Positions 41,263 through 50,446 of a DNA stretch of 64,000 bases are shown here, one piece after another (position 1 is the stretch's first letter; each line of letters opens with the position of its first letter). The notes below the pieces were generated by a model, which was not told the origin of the DNA, searched no databases, and saw only the letters and a list, made by a program, of their open reading frames with translations. Position numbers and translations under genes: made by a program. Origin of the DNA: Pseudonocardia sp. MH-G8 (GTDB lineage: Bacteria; Actinomycetota; Actinomycetes; Mycobacteriales; Pseudonocardiaceae); contig NZ_NKYF01000005.1 in the NCBI RefSeq assembly GCF_002262885.1, forward strand, positions 186,001 to 250,000, given 5' to 3'.

Positions 41263-42408
41263 TCAGCGACCCATGGCCCGCGTCAGCACCTGGAAGGCCG
41301 GGGTCGGCACCTCCGGCGCGAGCTCGACGGCGCACGTGCGGGCCAGCACGTCGAGGGTGACCGGGCAGGAGCCGGGGCCGTAGTCGACCTCGCGGTGGGC
41401 CCACGCGTGCGGGTCGAGCCGGGGGTGGTGGGCGCGCTTGGCGAGCACCGGCTGCCAGTTCGCGTAGACGTGCCGGCCGCTGTCGAGCAGCCGCCGCGCC
41501 CCGCGCAGCGCGCCGAACGCCTGCGCCTGCGCCGGGTCCTCGAAGGTGAGCGCCAGCCCCACGGCGGAGGACGGGTCGTGGTGCGGGGCGACGGAGACGC
41601 CGGACCAGGAGCTGCCCGCGATCCGGTCCAGCACCCGGCGCCTGCGGTCGCGGCGGCGCGCGAGCTGGGCGTCGATGCGGGCGAGCTGGGGGCGCAGCAC
41701 CGCGGCCGAGAGCTCCGGCATCCGGTGGTTGACGCCGGGGAACAGGGCCTCGGTCTCGATCCAGCCCGGCCGCTCGTAGCTGCCGACGTCGTGGTGCATC
41801 GCGGCGCGGGCGTGGATGCGCCGGTCGTTCGTCAGGACGGCGCCGCCCTCACCGGAGGTGATGTTCTTGTGCTGGTTGAAGCTGAACGCGCCGGCGTGCC
41901 CGATCGAGCCGACGCGGCGGCCGCGGTGCGTCACGCCGATGGCCTGGCAGGCGTCCTCGATGACGACCAGGTCGTGCTCGGCGGCCACCTTCATGATCGC
42001 GTCCATGTCGCAGACGAGGTTCAGCATGTGCACCGGGATCACGGCGCGCGTGTGCGGCGTGACCTTGCACGCGAGGTCGGCCGCGTCCATCGTCAGGCTC
42101 TCGTCGATCTCGACCAGCACCGGTACGGCACCGACCGCCAGCGGCGCCGCCGCGGTGGCCACCCAGGTGAACGCGGGCACCAGCACCTCGTCGCCCGGGC
42201 CGATCCCGGCGCCGACCAGCGCGCCGACGAGCGCGCTCGTGCCGCTGTTGACGGCGAGCGCGTGCTCGACGCCGATCCGCGCACGCAGGTCGCGTTCGAG
42301 CTGCGCCGTCTCCGACGTGCCGGAGCCGCCGTAGCGCGCCAGGTCGCCCTTGGCCAGCACCCGCACCGCCGCGGCCATCTCCCGGACTCGCATCTCCCCA
42401 GTGTGCAA
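41263..42408 (-). CDS. DegT/DnrJ/EryC1/StrS-family aminotransferase (sugar aminotransferase type)
   Basis: 381 residues, PLP fold type I. VNSGTSALVGALVGAGIGPGDEVLVPAFTWVATAAA marks the PLP phosphate region. The internal-aldimine Lys181 is in SFNQHKNITSGEGGAVLTND, typical of nucleotide-sugar aminotransferases and related AHBA-type enzymes. ATG 42408 or 42390 could start it. The GMC gene starts divergently 48 bp away. It may serve an amino-deoxysugar pathway; no glycosyltransferase is adjacent. Confidence 0.9.
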   Translation of the reverse strand: MHTGEMRVREMAAAVRVLAKGDLARYGGSGTSETAQLERDLRARIGVEHALAVNSGTSALVGALVGAGIGPGDEVLVPAFTWVATAAAPLAVGAVPVLVEIDESLTMDAADLACKVTPHTRAVIPVHMLNLVCDMDAIMKVAAEHDLVVIEDACQAIGVTHRGRRVGSIGHAGAFSFNQHKNITSGEGGAVLTNDRRIHARAAMHHDVGSYERPGWIETEALFPGVNHRMPELSAAVLRPQLARIDAQLARRRDRRRRVLDRIAGSSWSGVSVAPHHDPSSAVGLALTFEDPAQAQAFGALRGARRLLDSGRHVYANWQPVLAKRAHHPRLDPHAWAHREVDYGPGSCPVTLDVLARTCAVELAPEVPTPAFQVLTRAMGR

Positions 42409-42456
42409 GAGACGGGGGCCGACCGCGGGCTCCGGGCGTCACTACCCTCGGGCGAC

Positions 42457-44118
42457 GTGCTGATCGATGCGCGTGACCTCGCGCCGGAAACCCGCATCTC
42501 GGCGGAGGTCTGCGTGATCGGGACCGGTCCGGCGGGTGCCACCGTGGCCGCGGAACTGGCCGTGCGCGGGGTCGACGTCGTGGTCCTCGAAGGCGGTGCG
42601 GATCGCTACACCGGCGATCACCTGGACACCTACCGCGCCGCAGCCGAATCCGAGGTCCACGACCCGGCCGAGGCCGTGCGGCAGAAGCGGCTGGGCGGCA
42701 CGAGCCTGGTCTGGGGCGGGCGCTGCGCCCCGCTCGACCCGCTCGACCACGCGCCGCGGGAGTGGGCGGGCGTGCCCGGCTGGCCGGTGTCTCCCGACGA
42801 GCTCGCCCCGCACCTGCGGCGGGCGCAGCGGCACCTCCAGGCGGGCGAGTACGACTACAGGGCCACGGCCGCCGGGCTCCCGCGCGCGGCGGTGCCCCCG
42901 TCGGCGACGCTCGACGTGGAGCGGCTGTGGCGCTGGAGCCCGCCCACGGCGTTCGACGGGCGGATGCGCGCGCTGGCCCGCGCCCGCAACGTCCGGCTGC
43001 TGGTCGAGGCCACCGTGGTGCGTCTGGAGCGCGACCCGGTGGGTGGCGCCGTCACCGAGGCGGTGGTCGTGCCGCGAGCGGGTGCCGAGATCACCGTGAC
43101 GGCCGGGACGTTCGTGCTCGCCGCAGGCGGGTTGGAGTCTGCGCGGATCCTGCTCGCCTCCGACCGGCAGACGCCCGCGGGCCTGGGCAACGAGCACGAC
43201 CAGGTCGGGCGCCACTACATGACCCACCCGGTCGGCGAGGTCGGCACCGTCGTGCTCGGCGACCGCGGGCGCGCGCTGGGGCTGGGCTACCGGCGCACCC
43301 GCGACGGCGTCTACGCGCGCCGCATGCTGGCGCTCTCGCCCGAGGTGCAGGAGCGCCACGGGCTGGGCAACCTCAAGGCCGCCCTGTGGTTCGCCGACCC
43401 CATGGACCCGACCCACCGCGACGGCCTGCTCTCGACGTTCTCGCTCACCTACTACGCGCTGCACCGGGCGCGGATGGGCTTCAAGGCCGCGGGCACCCAT
43501 GCCCGCTACGCCGACGCGAGCGGGTTGGGCGCGCACGTGGGCAACGTCGTGCGCGACTGGCCGCGCGTCGCTCGGTTCGCCGGGTCGTGGGCGCTGCCGC
43601 GGGTCACCGGCGGGCGGATCCTGCCCTCGTTCATGCCGCTGGACGGCGCGACCTGCCGGCTGCGGTTCGACGCCGAGCAGACCCCCGAGCCGTACAACCG
43701 CGTCACGCTCTCCCGCGAGCGCGACGCGCTGGGCCAGCGGCGGCCGGCGATCCACTACCGGGTCTCGGACGGCGACCGGGACCGGATCCGGCGCAGCATG
43801 GAGCTGATCGGCGCGGAGTTCGCGCGGCTCGGGCTGGGCGCGGTCGACACGGCCGACGCCGAGCGCATCGCGACGATGCCCTTCACCGACGGCACGCACC
43901 AGATGGGGCTGCTGCGGATGGCCGACTCGCCGCGCGCGGGCGTCGTGGACCGGGACTGCCGGGTGCACGGCTGCGCCAACCTGTTCGTCGCGGGCAGCGC
44001 CGTCTTCCCGACGGGCGGGGCGGTCGGACCGACGCTCGCGATCGTCGCGCTCGCCGTCCGGGTGGCCGAGCGCGTGGCCGCCGACCGTGCCCCGCGGGCG
44101 CAGACGCGGGCCACGTAA
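42457..44118 (+). CDS. GMC-family FAD oxidoreductase
   Basis: 553 residues from GTG 42457. The FAD Rossmann motif is CVIGTGPAGATVAAELAVRGVDVVVLEGG; QKRLGGTSLVWGGRCAPL is the second FAD-contact region and LAAGGLESARILLAS the third. The C-terminal GMC_oxred_C domain contains the active-site pair in DGTHQMGLLRMADSPRAGVVDRDCRVHGCANLFVAGSAVFPTGGAVGPTLAIVALAVRVAE. Oxidises an alcohol or sugar; the substrate is unknown. Ends 12 bp before prfC. Frames extending upstream are shadows. Confidence 0.9.
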   Translation: MLIDARDLAPETRISAEVCVIGTGPAGATVAAELAVRGVDVVVLEGGADRYTGDHLDTYRAAAESEVHDPAEAVRQKRLGGTSLVWGGRCAPLDPLDHAPREWAGVPGWPVSPDELAPHLRRAQRHLQAGEYDYRATAAGLPRAAVPPSATLDVERLWRWSPPTAFDGRMRALARARNVRLLVEATVVRLERDPVGGAVTEAVVVPRAGAEITVTAGTFVLAAGGLESARILLASDRQTPAGLGNEHDQVGRHYMTHPVGEVGTVVLGDRGRALGLGYRRTRDGVYARRMLALSPEVQERHGLGNLKAALWFADPMDPTHRDGLLSTFSLTYYALHRARMGFKAAGTHARYADASGLGAHVGNVVRDWPRVARFAGSWALPRVTGGRILPSFMPLDGATCRLRFDAEQTPEPYNRVTLSRERDALGQRRPAIHYRVSDGDRDRIRRSMELIGAEFARLGLGAVDTADAERIATMPFTDGTHQMGLLRMADSPRAGVVDRDCRVHGCANLFVAGSAVFPTGGAVGPTLAIVALAVRVAERVAADRAPRAQTRAT

Positions 44119-44130
44119 GCTGGGGACCTG

Positions 44131-45747
44131 ATGTCAGAGGTCCATTCAGCGGTCCACGCCGAGCCGGCGGGCGTGCCGGCGCAGGCGCGCAGGCGCCGTA
44201 CGTTCGCCGTGATCAGCCACCCCGATGCCGGCAAGTCCACGCTCACCGAGGCGCTCGCGCTCTACGCCGAGGTGATCGACGAGGCCGGGGCGGTGCACGG
44301 CAAGTCCGGCCGGCGCGGTGTCACGTCGGACTGGATGGAGATGGAGCGCAAGCGCGGCATCTCGATCACGTCGGCGGTGCTGCAGTTCGCCTACCGCGAC
44401 TGCGTGATCAACCTGCTCGACACGCCCGGCCACGGTGACTTCTCCGAGGACACCTACCGGGTGCTCGCCGCCGTCGACGCCGCGGTGATGCTGCTGGACG
44501 CGGCGAAGGGCCTCGAGCCGCAGACCCTGAAGCTGTTCGACGTCTGCCGCACCCGCGGCATCCCGGTGCTCACGTTCGTCAACAAGTGGGACCGGCCGGG
44601 CCGGGAGGCCCTGGAACTGCTCGACGAGGTGGAGCAGACGATCGGGCTGCGTCCGATGCCGCTGACGTGGCCGGTGGGGATCGCGGGGGAGCTGCGCGGC
44701 CTGGTCGAGTGCGCTACGGGCGAGTTCACCCGCTTCACGCGCACCGCCGGGGGCGCCACCCGCGCCGAGGCCCAGCAGGTGTCCGAGGCGGAGGTCGCCG
44801 CGGCCGAGCCGGAGTTCTGGCCCGCGGCGAAGGACGAGCTGGCGCTGCTGCACGAGATCGGTGCCGAGTTCGACGAGAAGGACTTCCTCGCCGGCAGCGC
44901 CACGCCGGTGCTGTTCGGCGCCGCGCTCACCGGTGTGGGGGTCCGGCGGCTGCTCGACGCGCTGGTCGACCTCGCGCCGCCCCCCGAAGCGCGCGACGAC
45001 GCCGAGGGCACCCCGCGCCCGCTGGAGGCGCCGCTGTCGGGGCTGGTGTTCAAGGTCCAGGCCGGCATGGACCGCGCCCACCGCGACCGCATGGCGTTCG
45101 TGCGGATCTGCTCGGGCCGGTTCGAGCGCGGAATGGTGCTCACCCACGCCGCGACGGGTCGCCCGTTCGCCACGAAGTACGCGCAGGCCGTGTTCGGCCA
45201 GCAGCGCACCACCGTGGAGGAGGCGTTCCCGGGCGACATCGTCGGCCTGGTCAACGCGGGCGCGCTGCGCCCGGGCGACACCCTCTACGCGTCCGACCCG
45301 GTGCACTTCCCGTCGATCCCGAGCTTCGCGCCCGAGCACTTCGCCGTGGTGCGCGCCGCCGACGCAGGGGCGTACAAGCAGTTCCGCCGCGGCATCGAGC
45401 AGCTCGACAGCGAGGGCGTCATCCAGGTGCTGGTCTCGGACCTGCGTGGCGACCAGGCGCCGGTACTGGCGGCCGTGGGCCCGCTGCAGTTCGAGGTGGT
45501 GACCTCCCGGCTGGAGTCGGAGTTCCGCGCTCCCGTCAGGCTGGAGAACCTCGGCTACACGATCACCCGCCGCACCGACGAGGCCGGTGCCGCGCTGCTG
45601 GCCGGGCAGAGCGAGGTGGAGGTGCTCACCCGCCGCTCCGACGGCGCCGTGCTCGCGGTGTTCAGCAACAAGTGGCGGATGGAGACGATCCGCCGCAAGT
45701 TCGAGGACCTGGTGCTGGAGCCGCTGCCCGCGGGCAGCGAACGCTGA
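44131..45747 (+). CDS. prfC: Peptide chain release factor 3
   Basis: 538 residues, GTPase that recycles RF1/RF2 after translation termination. Switch and nucleotide motifs: AVISHPDAGKSTLTEALALY (P loop), KRGISITSAVLQF, LLDTPGHGDFSEDTYR, and FVNKWDRPGR (NKxD). The domain order and length match RF3, not EF-G. ATG 44131 starts 12 bp after the GMC gene stop. Confidence 0.97.
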   Translation: MSEVHSAVHAEPAGVPAQARRRRTFAVISHPDAGKSTLTEALALYAEVIDEAGAVHGKSGRRGVTSDWMEMERKRGISITSAVLQFAYRDCVINLLDTPGHGDFSEDTYRVLAAVDAAVMLLDAAKGLEPQTLKLFDVCRTRGIPVLTFVNKWDRPGREALELLDEVEQTIGLRPMPLTWPVGIAGELRGLVECATGEFTRFTRTAGGATRAEAQQVSEAEVAAAEPEFWPAAKDELALLHEIGAEFDEKDFLAGSATPVLFGAALTGVGVRRLLDALVDLAPPPEARDDAEGTPRPLEAPLSGLVFKVQAGMDRAHRDRMAFVRICSGRFERGMVLTHAATGRPFATKYAQAVFGQQRTTVEEAFPGDIVGLVNAGALRPGDTLYASDPVHFPSIPSFAPEHFAVVRAADAGAYKQFRRGIEQLDSEGVIQVLVSDLRGDQAPVLAAVGPLQFEVVTSRLESEFRAPVRLENLGYTITRRTDEAGAALLAGQSEVEVLTRRSDGAVLAVFSNKWRMETIRRKFEDLVLEPLPAGSER

Positions 45748-45772
45748 GACGTTCCGTCGCCGGCGAGTCCCA

Positions 45773-46333
45773 TCACGCGCTCGACGGTTGACGGGGAACG
45801 GCGCAGGCTCCGTTCGCGCAGATCTCGAAGGCCGGGTCCTTCGTCGCCCATCCCCGCCGGACCAACAGGCCGTGGATCTCGCAGCCCAGGCACCTGCCCA
45901 GCACCGCCTCGAACCACATCAGCACGAGGCAGATCAGGCAGATCGTCGCGGGAAGCGCTCCGCGGATCCCGACGTTCGTGATGACGGCCATGGCCAGCGA
46001 CATGACCAGGCCGAGGGTCCACGCGAACCGCTTCGGCTTGGCCGAGACCCACTCCGGCGGCACCCGCCGGGTCAGCCACCGGGCGAGCACGCCGACCGGG
46101 CTGTAGGTGAGTCCCGCCGTCACGCGGATCAGGAACTCCACGAAGAAGAACACGGTGATGACCTGGATCGGGGGGTACACGTTCGCGAAGAACGCGTACC
46201 CGAAGGCCAGCGCTCCCAGCGCCATCGTCACACCGGCCGCGGCGCGCACGGCGTTCTCGTCGAACACGGCGGCCCGCACCGCAGCGCCGTCGACGGAGAG
46301 CCCGTCGATGACCTCACCGTAGGTCAGCTTCAT
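45773..46333 (-). CDS. DUF4395 membrane protein
   Basis: 186 residues with four hydrophobic segments. The family pattern is seen in FDENAVRAAAGVTMALGALAFGYAF, VITVFFFVEFLIRV and CLICLVLMWFEAVLGRCLGCEIHGLL with the paired cysteines of the GRCLGCEIH motif. Cytosolic C terminus ends with a second Cys pair (EICANGACAV). Members often neighbour sulfurtransferases and thiol or sulfide-handling genes. It is the last gene of the aminotransferase/PIG-L operon, 16 bp downstream of the aminotransferase stop. Confidence 0.9.
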   Translation of the reverse strand: MKLTYGEVIDGLSVDGAAVRAAVFDENAVRAAAGVTMALGALAFGYAFFANVYPPIQVITVFFFVEFLIRVTAGLTYSPVGVLARWLTRRVPPEWVSAKPKRFAWTLGLVMSLAMAVITNVGIRGALPATICLICLVLMWFEAVLGRCLGCEIHGLLVRRGWATKDPAFEICANGACAVPRQPSSA

Positions 46334-46349
46334 CGTGTGACCCTTCCTC

Positions 46350-47846
46350 CTACGCGGCGTCGCGCGTGATTCGGCAGCTGTCGGACACGAACTCGATGCG
46401 CCCGATGTCGTCGACGGTCTTGTCGACGAATCCCTGCAGGAAGCACATGAACCGGTACACGTCGGCGAAGTTGCTGGCGATGCCGACGGAGATCCTGATG
46501 GCGGCCACGAGCAGGTCGTGCTCGGCGTAGAGCCGCTCGCGGAGCTCGAGGAACGAGATCGGCTCGTTCCGGACGAACCACTTCCGCATGGCCTCGGAGC
46601 CGAGGTGGTGGGCGATCTCGCCGGCGCCCGGATTGCAGAAGCACCCGGTGCGCAGCGAGATGTTGACCCGCATGGCCAGCTCCTCGACCCGGCGGTCGTC
46701 GACGGGGTGGCCGTCGCGGTCGCGCATCGTGAACGTCACCGTGCCTCCGCGCGCGGTGGTGCCGGTCGGTCCGTGGACCTGGACGAGCGGGCGGCCGTTG
46801 GAGTGGTGGAGCCCGGCGAGCGCGCCGAGCACCCAGGCCGTCAGGCAGGCCACGCGGGAGTGGATGGAGTCCAGGCCGGTGCGGGCGATGTGTTGCAGAC
46901 CGGTTCCGACGGCCGGGAGGTTCAGGTAGTCGACGGTGCCGTCCTCGAACGCCGCCTCGTCGAGGTGCAGGTAGTGGCCGTCCCCCTGCACGGACGCGAT
47001 CGTGATCGTGCCGCCCGCGAACCAGGGCCGCACGAGGGCGTCGAGGCGGTCGCGTCGCATCAGGAGGCAACCGACCCCCGTCGGGAAGCCGAAGACCTTG
47101 TAGAACGAGAACGTCGCGAAATCCGGGCGCGTCGCCGCGACGTCGAACCGGTTGGTGGGCGCGAACGCGGCGGCGTCGACCAGCACGTCCCACCCGGCGT
47201 CGTGCGCCTCGTCGACCAGGTCGAGGTCGTGCTGGACGCCGGAGAAGTTGGACTGGGCGGGGAACGCGAGCAGGTTGCGCGCCGACGGGTCGGCCGCGCG
47301 GAGGGTGTCGGTCATCGCGGTGCGATCGAGGCGCAGCTCCGGTGCCACCACGGGGACGTAGGCGACGTGGGCGCCCCTGCGGCGGGCGTACTCCCGGATG
47401 CCGTTGACCGAGTTGTGGTTGTCGAAGGTGAGCGCGAACGTGCCGCCGGGCCCGAACCGGTACGACTCGCCGACCAGCCGGAGCGCGGCGCTCGCGTTGG
47501 CGGTGAAGATGCACAGGTACTCGTCGGCGGGCGCGTGGAAGAACTCGCGGACCAGCGACCGCGTGCGCTCGACGAGTTCGGTGGCCGCCAGCGACGTCGG
47601 GTTGTTCGAGTGCGGGTTGCCGAGCACTCGGGTGCACAGCAGCTCGGCGTGGTCTCGGATCTGGCTCGCCGCGTGCAGCCCGCCGCCGGTGTAGTCGAGG
47701 TACACGTGGGCGTCGGCGTCGAGGCGCCCGTACTCGACCCGCCGCAGTTCGGCCAGGGCGCCGTGCGGGTCGAAGTCGGGGAACGTCGACAGGAACGCGA
47801 GCTCCGCCGCAGCGGCACCCGCCGGTTCACAGAACGGCGTGTTCAT
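46350..47846 (-). CDS. Class V PLP aminotransferase, molybdenum-cofactor-sulfurase-like
   Basis: 498 residues from ATG 47846, 20 nt inside the end of the PIG-L gene. PLP fold type I, class V: HVYLDYTGGGLHAASQIRDHAELLCTRVLGNPHSNN at the start, DVLVDAAAFAPTNRFD with the PLP Asp, and the aldimine Lys in FATFSFYKVFGFPTGVGCLL, the string of molybdenum cofactor sulfurases and related desulfurases. A catalytic-type Cys is in LRTGCFCNPGAGEI. Could be a cysteine desulfurase or MoCo sulfurase. The xanthine dehydrogenase genes at the right end of the window would need such an activity (inference). Confidence 0.85.
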   Translation of the reverse strand: MNTPFCEPAGAAAAELAFLSTFPDFDPHGALAELRRVEYGRLDADAHVYLDYTGGGLHAASQIRDHAELLCTRVLGNPHSNNPTSLAATELVERTRSLVREFFHAPADEYLCIFTANASAALRLVGESYRFGPGGTFALTFDNHNSVNGIREYARRRGAHVAYVPVVAPELRLDRTAMTDTLRAADPSARNLLAFPAQSNFSGVQHDLDLVDEAHDAGWDVLVDAAAFAPTNRFDVAATRPDFATFSFYKVFGFPTGVGCLLMRRDRLDALVRPWFAGGTITIASVQGDGHYLHLDEAAFEDGTVDYLNLPAVGTGLQHIARTGLDSIHSRVACLTAWVLGALAGLHHSNGRPLVQVHGPTGTTARGGTVTFTMRDRDGHPVDDRRVEELAMRVNISLRTGCFCNPGAGEIAHHLGSEAMRKWFVRNEPISFLELRERLYAEHDLLVAAIRISVGIASNFADVYRFMCFLQGFVDKTVDDIGRIEFVSDSCRITRDAA

Positions 47847-49056
47847 GGGATTCCTCGGCCGGTGCGGCGTGCGCGGGCTGCGCGACGGTGAAGTGCTCGG
47901 TTGCGAACAGGGACTCCAGCAGCGTCCGCGGGAGCAGGTCCGCGCCCAGGGCGTACTGCGTGCGGTGCGCCGCGAGGGCCGCCACCTTGTGGTCCAGCGC
48001 CGCGTGCACGTCGACGGCGAAGCGTTCCGTGCCGGCGGGCTCGGTCCCCGCGCCCCCTGCGTCCCGGCCCGCCGACGGGTCCGCACGGCCCGGGGAGAGC
48101 ACGAGGCACGTCACGTCCTCGCGTGCCACCACGTGCGCCTTGCGCGGGCACCGGGTGGCGATCTCGTCCTCGCCGACGAAGCACCCGGGACCGACGGTGG
48201 CGAGGTCGTGCACGTGGCCGTCGGCGCCCTCGGCCAGGATGTCGGCCGAGCCGGACAGGATGCAGAACAGCTCGGTGCCGAACTCACCCTGCTCGATGAT
48301 CGACGAGCCCGCGGGGAACCACTCGACGTCGAAGTGGTCGGCCGCGACGCCCAGCATCGAACAACCGTCGGCGATCAGCTTCAGCGCGTGGCCGAACTCG
48401 GCGGTCCCGGTGAACCGCTCGTCGTGCGAGGTGAGCCAGGCGACGAGGACGTCGAGCAGGAGCTGCTCCTGCACCGGGAACCGGGCGTGCAGCAGTCGCG
48501 GCGGGTCGGCCGTGGTGCGGATCGCCTCGGCCGTCGCGAGGCAGGACATGGCGTGGTCCGGGTGGCCGGTCGCTCCGTCGGGTCCGAACGTGACGACCAC
48601 GTCGGGCCGGAACGACGCGATCACCGCCCGGGCCGTCGCGGCGACCTCGGTGAGCGGCTGCTTCCCGAGACGCCCGTCTCCCAGGTCCAGGCACGTCACG
48701 TGGTCCACCCCCAGCGCGTCGCCGGCCCGTGCCAGCTCCGCGGCACGCACGGCGCCCAGCGTCCGCCTCGTGGCGGCGGTGGCGTCGCGGATCTGACCGG
48801 CCTCGCCGCGGGTGAGCGACACGATCGCGGTCGTCGCGCCCGCCGCGGCGCACCGGGCGATCGTGCCGCCGACGCAGAACACCTCGTCGTCGGGATGGGC
48901 GAACAACCCGAGTACCCGCGGCGGCCGGTTGCCCGCACCCGCGGGGCCCCACAGCGCCGCGAGGTCGCTCGGCATCCCGTATCGGGAACCGTTGCGGGTT
49001 CCGTGACGTGGTCGCGGCGCCATCCCCTCCGAAGGCACCCGTCGCGCTCCGGTCAT
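47827..49056 (-). CDS. PIG-L (LmbE-type) deacetylase fused to a cyclic-nucleotide-binding domain
   Basis: 409 residues from ATG 49056 (AGGAG nearby); starts at 49022 and 48975 are possible, the PIG-L domain beginning shortly after. N-terminal domain: VLGLFAHPDDEVFCVGGTIARC (zinc ligands His, Asp, Asp), TRGEAGQIRDATAATRRTLG and ATGHPDHAMSC (third zinc-region His). C-terminal domain, about 260-380: FDVEWFPAGSSIIEQGEFGTELFCILSGSADILAE ... CFVGEDEIATRCPRKAHVVAREDVTCLVLSP, a CAP-ED cyclic-nucleotide-binding fold. A PIG-L zinc amidase controlled by cNMP is implied. Overlaps the aminotransferase by 20 nt. Confidence 0.85.
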   Translation of the reverse strand: MTGARRVPSEGMAPRPRHGTRNGSRYGMPSDLAALWGPAGAGNRPPRVLGLFAHPDDEVFCVGGTIARCAAAGATTAIVSLTRGEAGQIRDATAATRRTLGAVRAAELARAGDALGVDHVTCLDLGDGRLGKQPLTEVAATARAVIASFRPDVVVTFGPDGATGHPDHAMSCLATAEAIRTTADPPRLLHARFPVQEQLLLDVLVAWLTSHDERFTGTAEFGHALKLIADGCSMLGVAADHFDVEWFPAGSSIIEQGEFGTELFCILSGSADILAEGADGHVHDLATVGPGCFVGEDEIATRCPRKAHVVAREDVTCLVLSPGRADPSAGRDAGGAGTEPAGTERFAVDVHAALDHKVAALAAHRTQYALGADLLPRTLLESLFATEHFTVAQPAHAAPAEESHEHAVL

Positions 49057-49161
49057 CTGCTCCTGCAACACGGCGGCTCCATTCGCCTCGATGACCGTCG
49101 GTGGCGGATCCCTCCCCGTTGGCGCCGCGACCAGGTCGAGCGTATGGACGGCGGGAGGGCC

Positions 49162-49189
49162 CGTCCTCCGAGCCAGCACGGAGATGTCA
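49162..49189. repeat. 28-bp 3'-end repeat, copy 1
   Basis: CGTCCTCCGAGCCAGCACGG then AGATGTCA runs through the stop codon of the SQR-like gene (49187-49189). The same string with two or three changes recurs at 50419-50446, over the stop of the response-regulator gene. CTCCG/CGGAG can form a small hairpin. Confidence 0.65.
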
Positions 49190-50344
49190 GACGGGTGGCT
49201 GATCCGGCGCGACGTACGTGCGGCCGAACCAGCGCAGGGTGCGCTGCGCGCCGAACTCGACCTTGTCGGCGGCGATGGCCCGCGAAGGGCCGTCGATGGT
49301 CCCTCGGGGTGGTTGGCCGGGAAGGAACGTGACGTCGACGGCCGCCACCTGGTTGTGGCCGAACTCCATGTAGCAGGTGCCGTGGCCGCCGTAGCCCCCG
49401 GACGGCGCGGTGCCCCGGACGAGCGCGGTGATCCGGTCGGCGACCACCAGCGCCTGCCCCTCGGCGAAGACGCCCGCCTTCGGGGTGCCGACGCTTGTGA
49501 CGTCCCCGATCGCGTAGACGCCCGGGAACGCGGTCTCGAGGGTCAGCGGGTCCACCGGGACCCAGCCGTCCACGGTCATTCCCGACTTCTCCACGACGGC
49601 CGGCACGCGGTGCACCGGGACGCCGAGGAACAGGTCGTAGGGCAGCTCGCTGCCGTCGTTGAGCACCGCGACCCCACGGGCCGGGTCGAGCGCCTGGACG
49701 CACCGGTCGGGGTGCCACTCGATCCCGCGTTCCGCGAAGGCGGCGAGCAACGCCGCCGACGCGCCCGGCGACGGGGGGATGGGGACCCCCATCGGCATCA
49801 CGAGCGAGATCCGGGACGCCTCGCGGATGCCGCGCCGGGTGAGGTGGTCGTGCATCAGCAGGGCCGTCTCGCTCGGCGCGGGCGGGCACTTGAACGGCGT
49901 CGAGGTGACTCCGACGACCACGTGGCCGCCCGCGAACCGGGCCAGGACCTCGCGCAACGCGAAGGCGCCCGCGATCGTGTAGAACTCGTGACCGCCCTCG
50001 ACCAACCCGGGCGTGGCACCGGGGTGCAGATCGGCGCCGAGCGCGACCACCAGGACGTCGGCGTCGAGGGGCCCGGCGTCGGTCTCGACGCGCTTCGCGA
50101 CCGGATCGATCGCGTGCACCACCGCCCGGACCACCCGGACCCCGGGCTTCACGTGGTCGCGGTAGGAGTGGCGGACCGCCGAGGGCGGCAGCCGCCCGAA
50201 CATGACGTCGAGCTTCGAGAACCCGAAGACGAAGGTGTCGCTCTGATCGACCAGCACCACGTCGACCTCGCCGCCGACGGTCTCGGACAACCTCGTGGCC
50301 AGCTCCAGCCCACCGAACCCGGCACCCAGGATCACGACTCGCAT
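49187..50344 (-). CDS. Sulfide:quinone oxidoreductase-like FAD flavoprotein
   Basis: 385 residues. FAD motif VVILGAGFGGLELATRLSE at the N terminus; DADVLVVALGADLHPGATPGLVEGGHEFYT; Cys in TSTPFKCPPAPSETALL (about 162) and in GHGTCYMEFGHNQ (about 342), the positions of the SQR redox Cys pair; and GVYAIGDVTSVGTPKAGVFAEGQA closes the FAD site. The C-terminal helix is short, so membrane attachment may be weak. The neighbour DUF4395 fits sulfur chemistry. It lies upstream of the PIG-L operon with the response regulator further upstream. Confidence 0.87.
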   Translation of the reverse strand: MRVVILGAGFGGLELATRLSETVGGEVDVVLVDQSDTFVFGFSKLDVMFGRLPPSAVRHSYRDHVKPGVRVVRAVVHAIDPVAKRVETDAGPLDADVLVVALGADLHPGATPGLVEGGHEFYTIAGAFALREVLARFAGGHVVVGVTSTPFKCPPAPSETALLMHDHLTRRGIREASRISLVMPMGVPIPPSPGASAALLAAFAERGIEWHPDRCVQALDPARGVAVLNDGSELPYDLFLGVPVHRVPAVVEKSGMTVDGWVPVDPLTLETAFPGVYAIGDVTSVGTPKAGVFAEGQALVVADRITALVRGTAPSGGYGGHGTCYMEFGHNQVAAVDVTFLPGQPPRGTIDGPSRAIAADKVEFGAQRTLRWFGRTYVAPDQPPV

Positions 50345-50418
50345 GGCGGGAACCCCATCTCACTCCGACCGGCTCACAGGTCCGGTACCGGCGCGATCCT
50401 CCCCGCGGGCGGATGCCG

Positions 50419-50446
50419 CGTCTTCCGAGCCAGCACGGAGACCTCA
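50419..50446. repeat. 28-bp 3'-end repeat, copy 2
   Basis: CGTCTTCCGAGCCAGCACGG then AGACCTCA ends in the stop codon of the response-regulator gene (50444-50446). Counterpart at 49162-49189. Both copies begin at a stop codon on the minus strand, in the same register. Confidence 0.65.

Noticed and set aside
41263..42408. Secondary-metabolite sugar cluster spanning 31.7-42.4 kb
   Set aside because: RmlC-like, C-methyltransferase-like and DegT genes are dispersed and separated by unrelated operons; no glycosyltransferase or nucleotidyltransferase is present.
40918..42456. Very long plus-strand frame extending the GMC oxidoreductase to over 1000 residues
   Set aside because: The upstream part is antisense to the DegT aminotransferase and overlaps the MerR gene in another frame; GMC homology starts at 42457.
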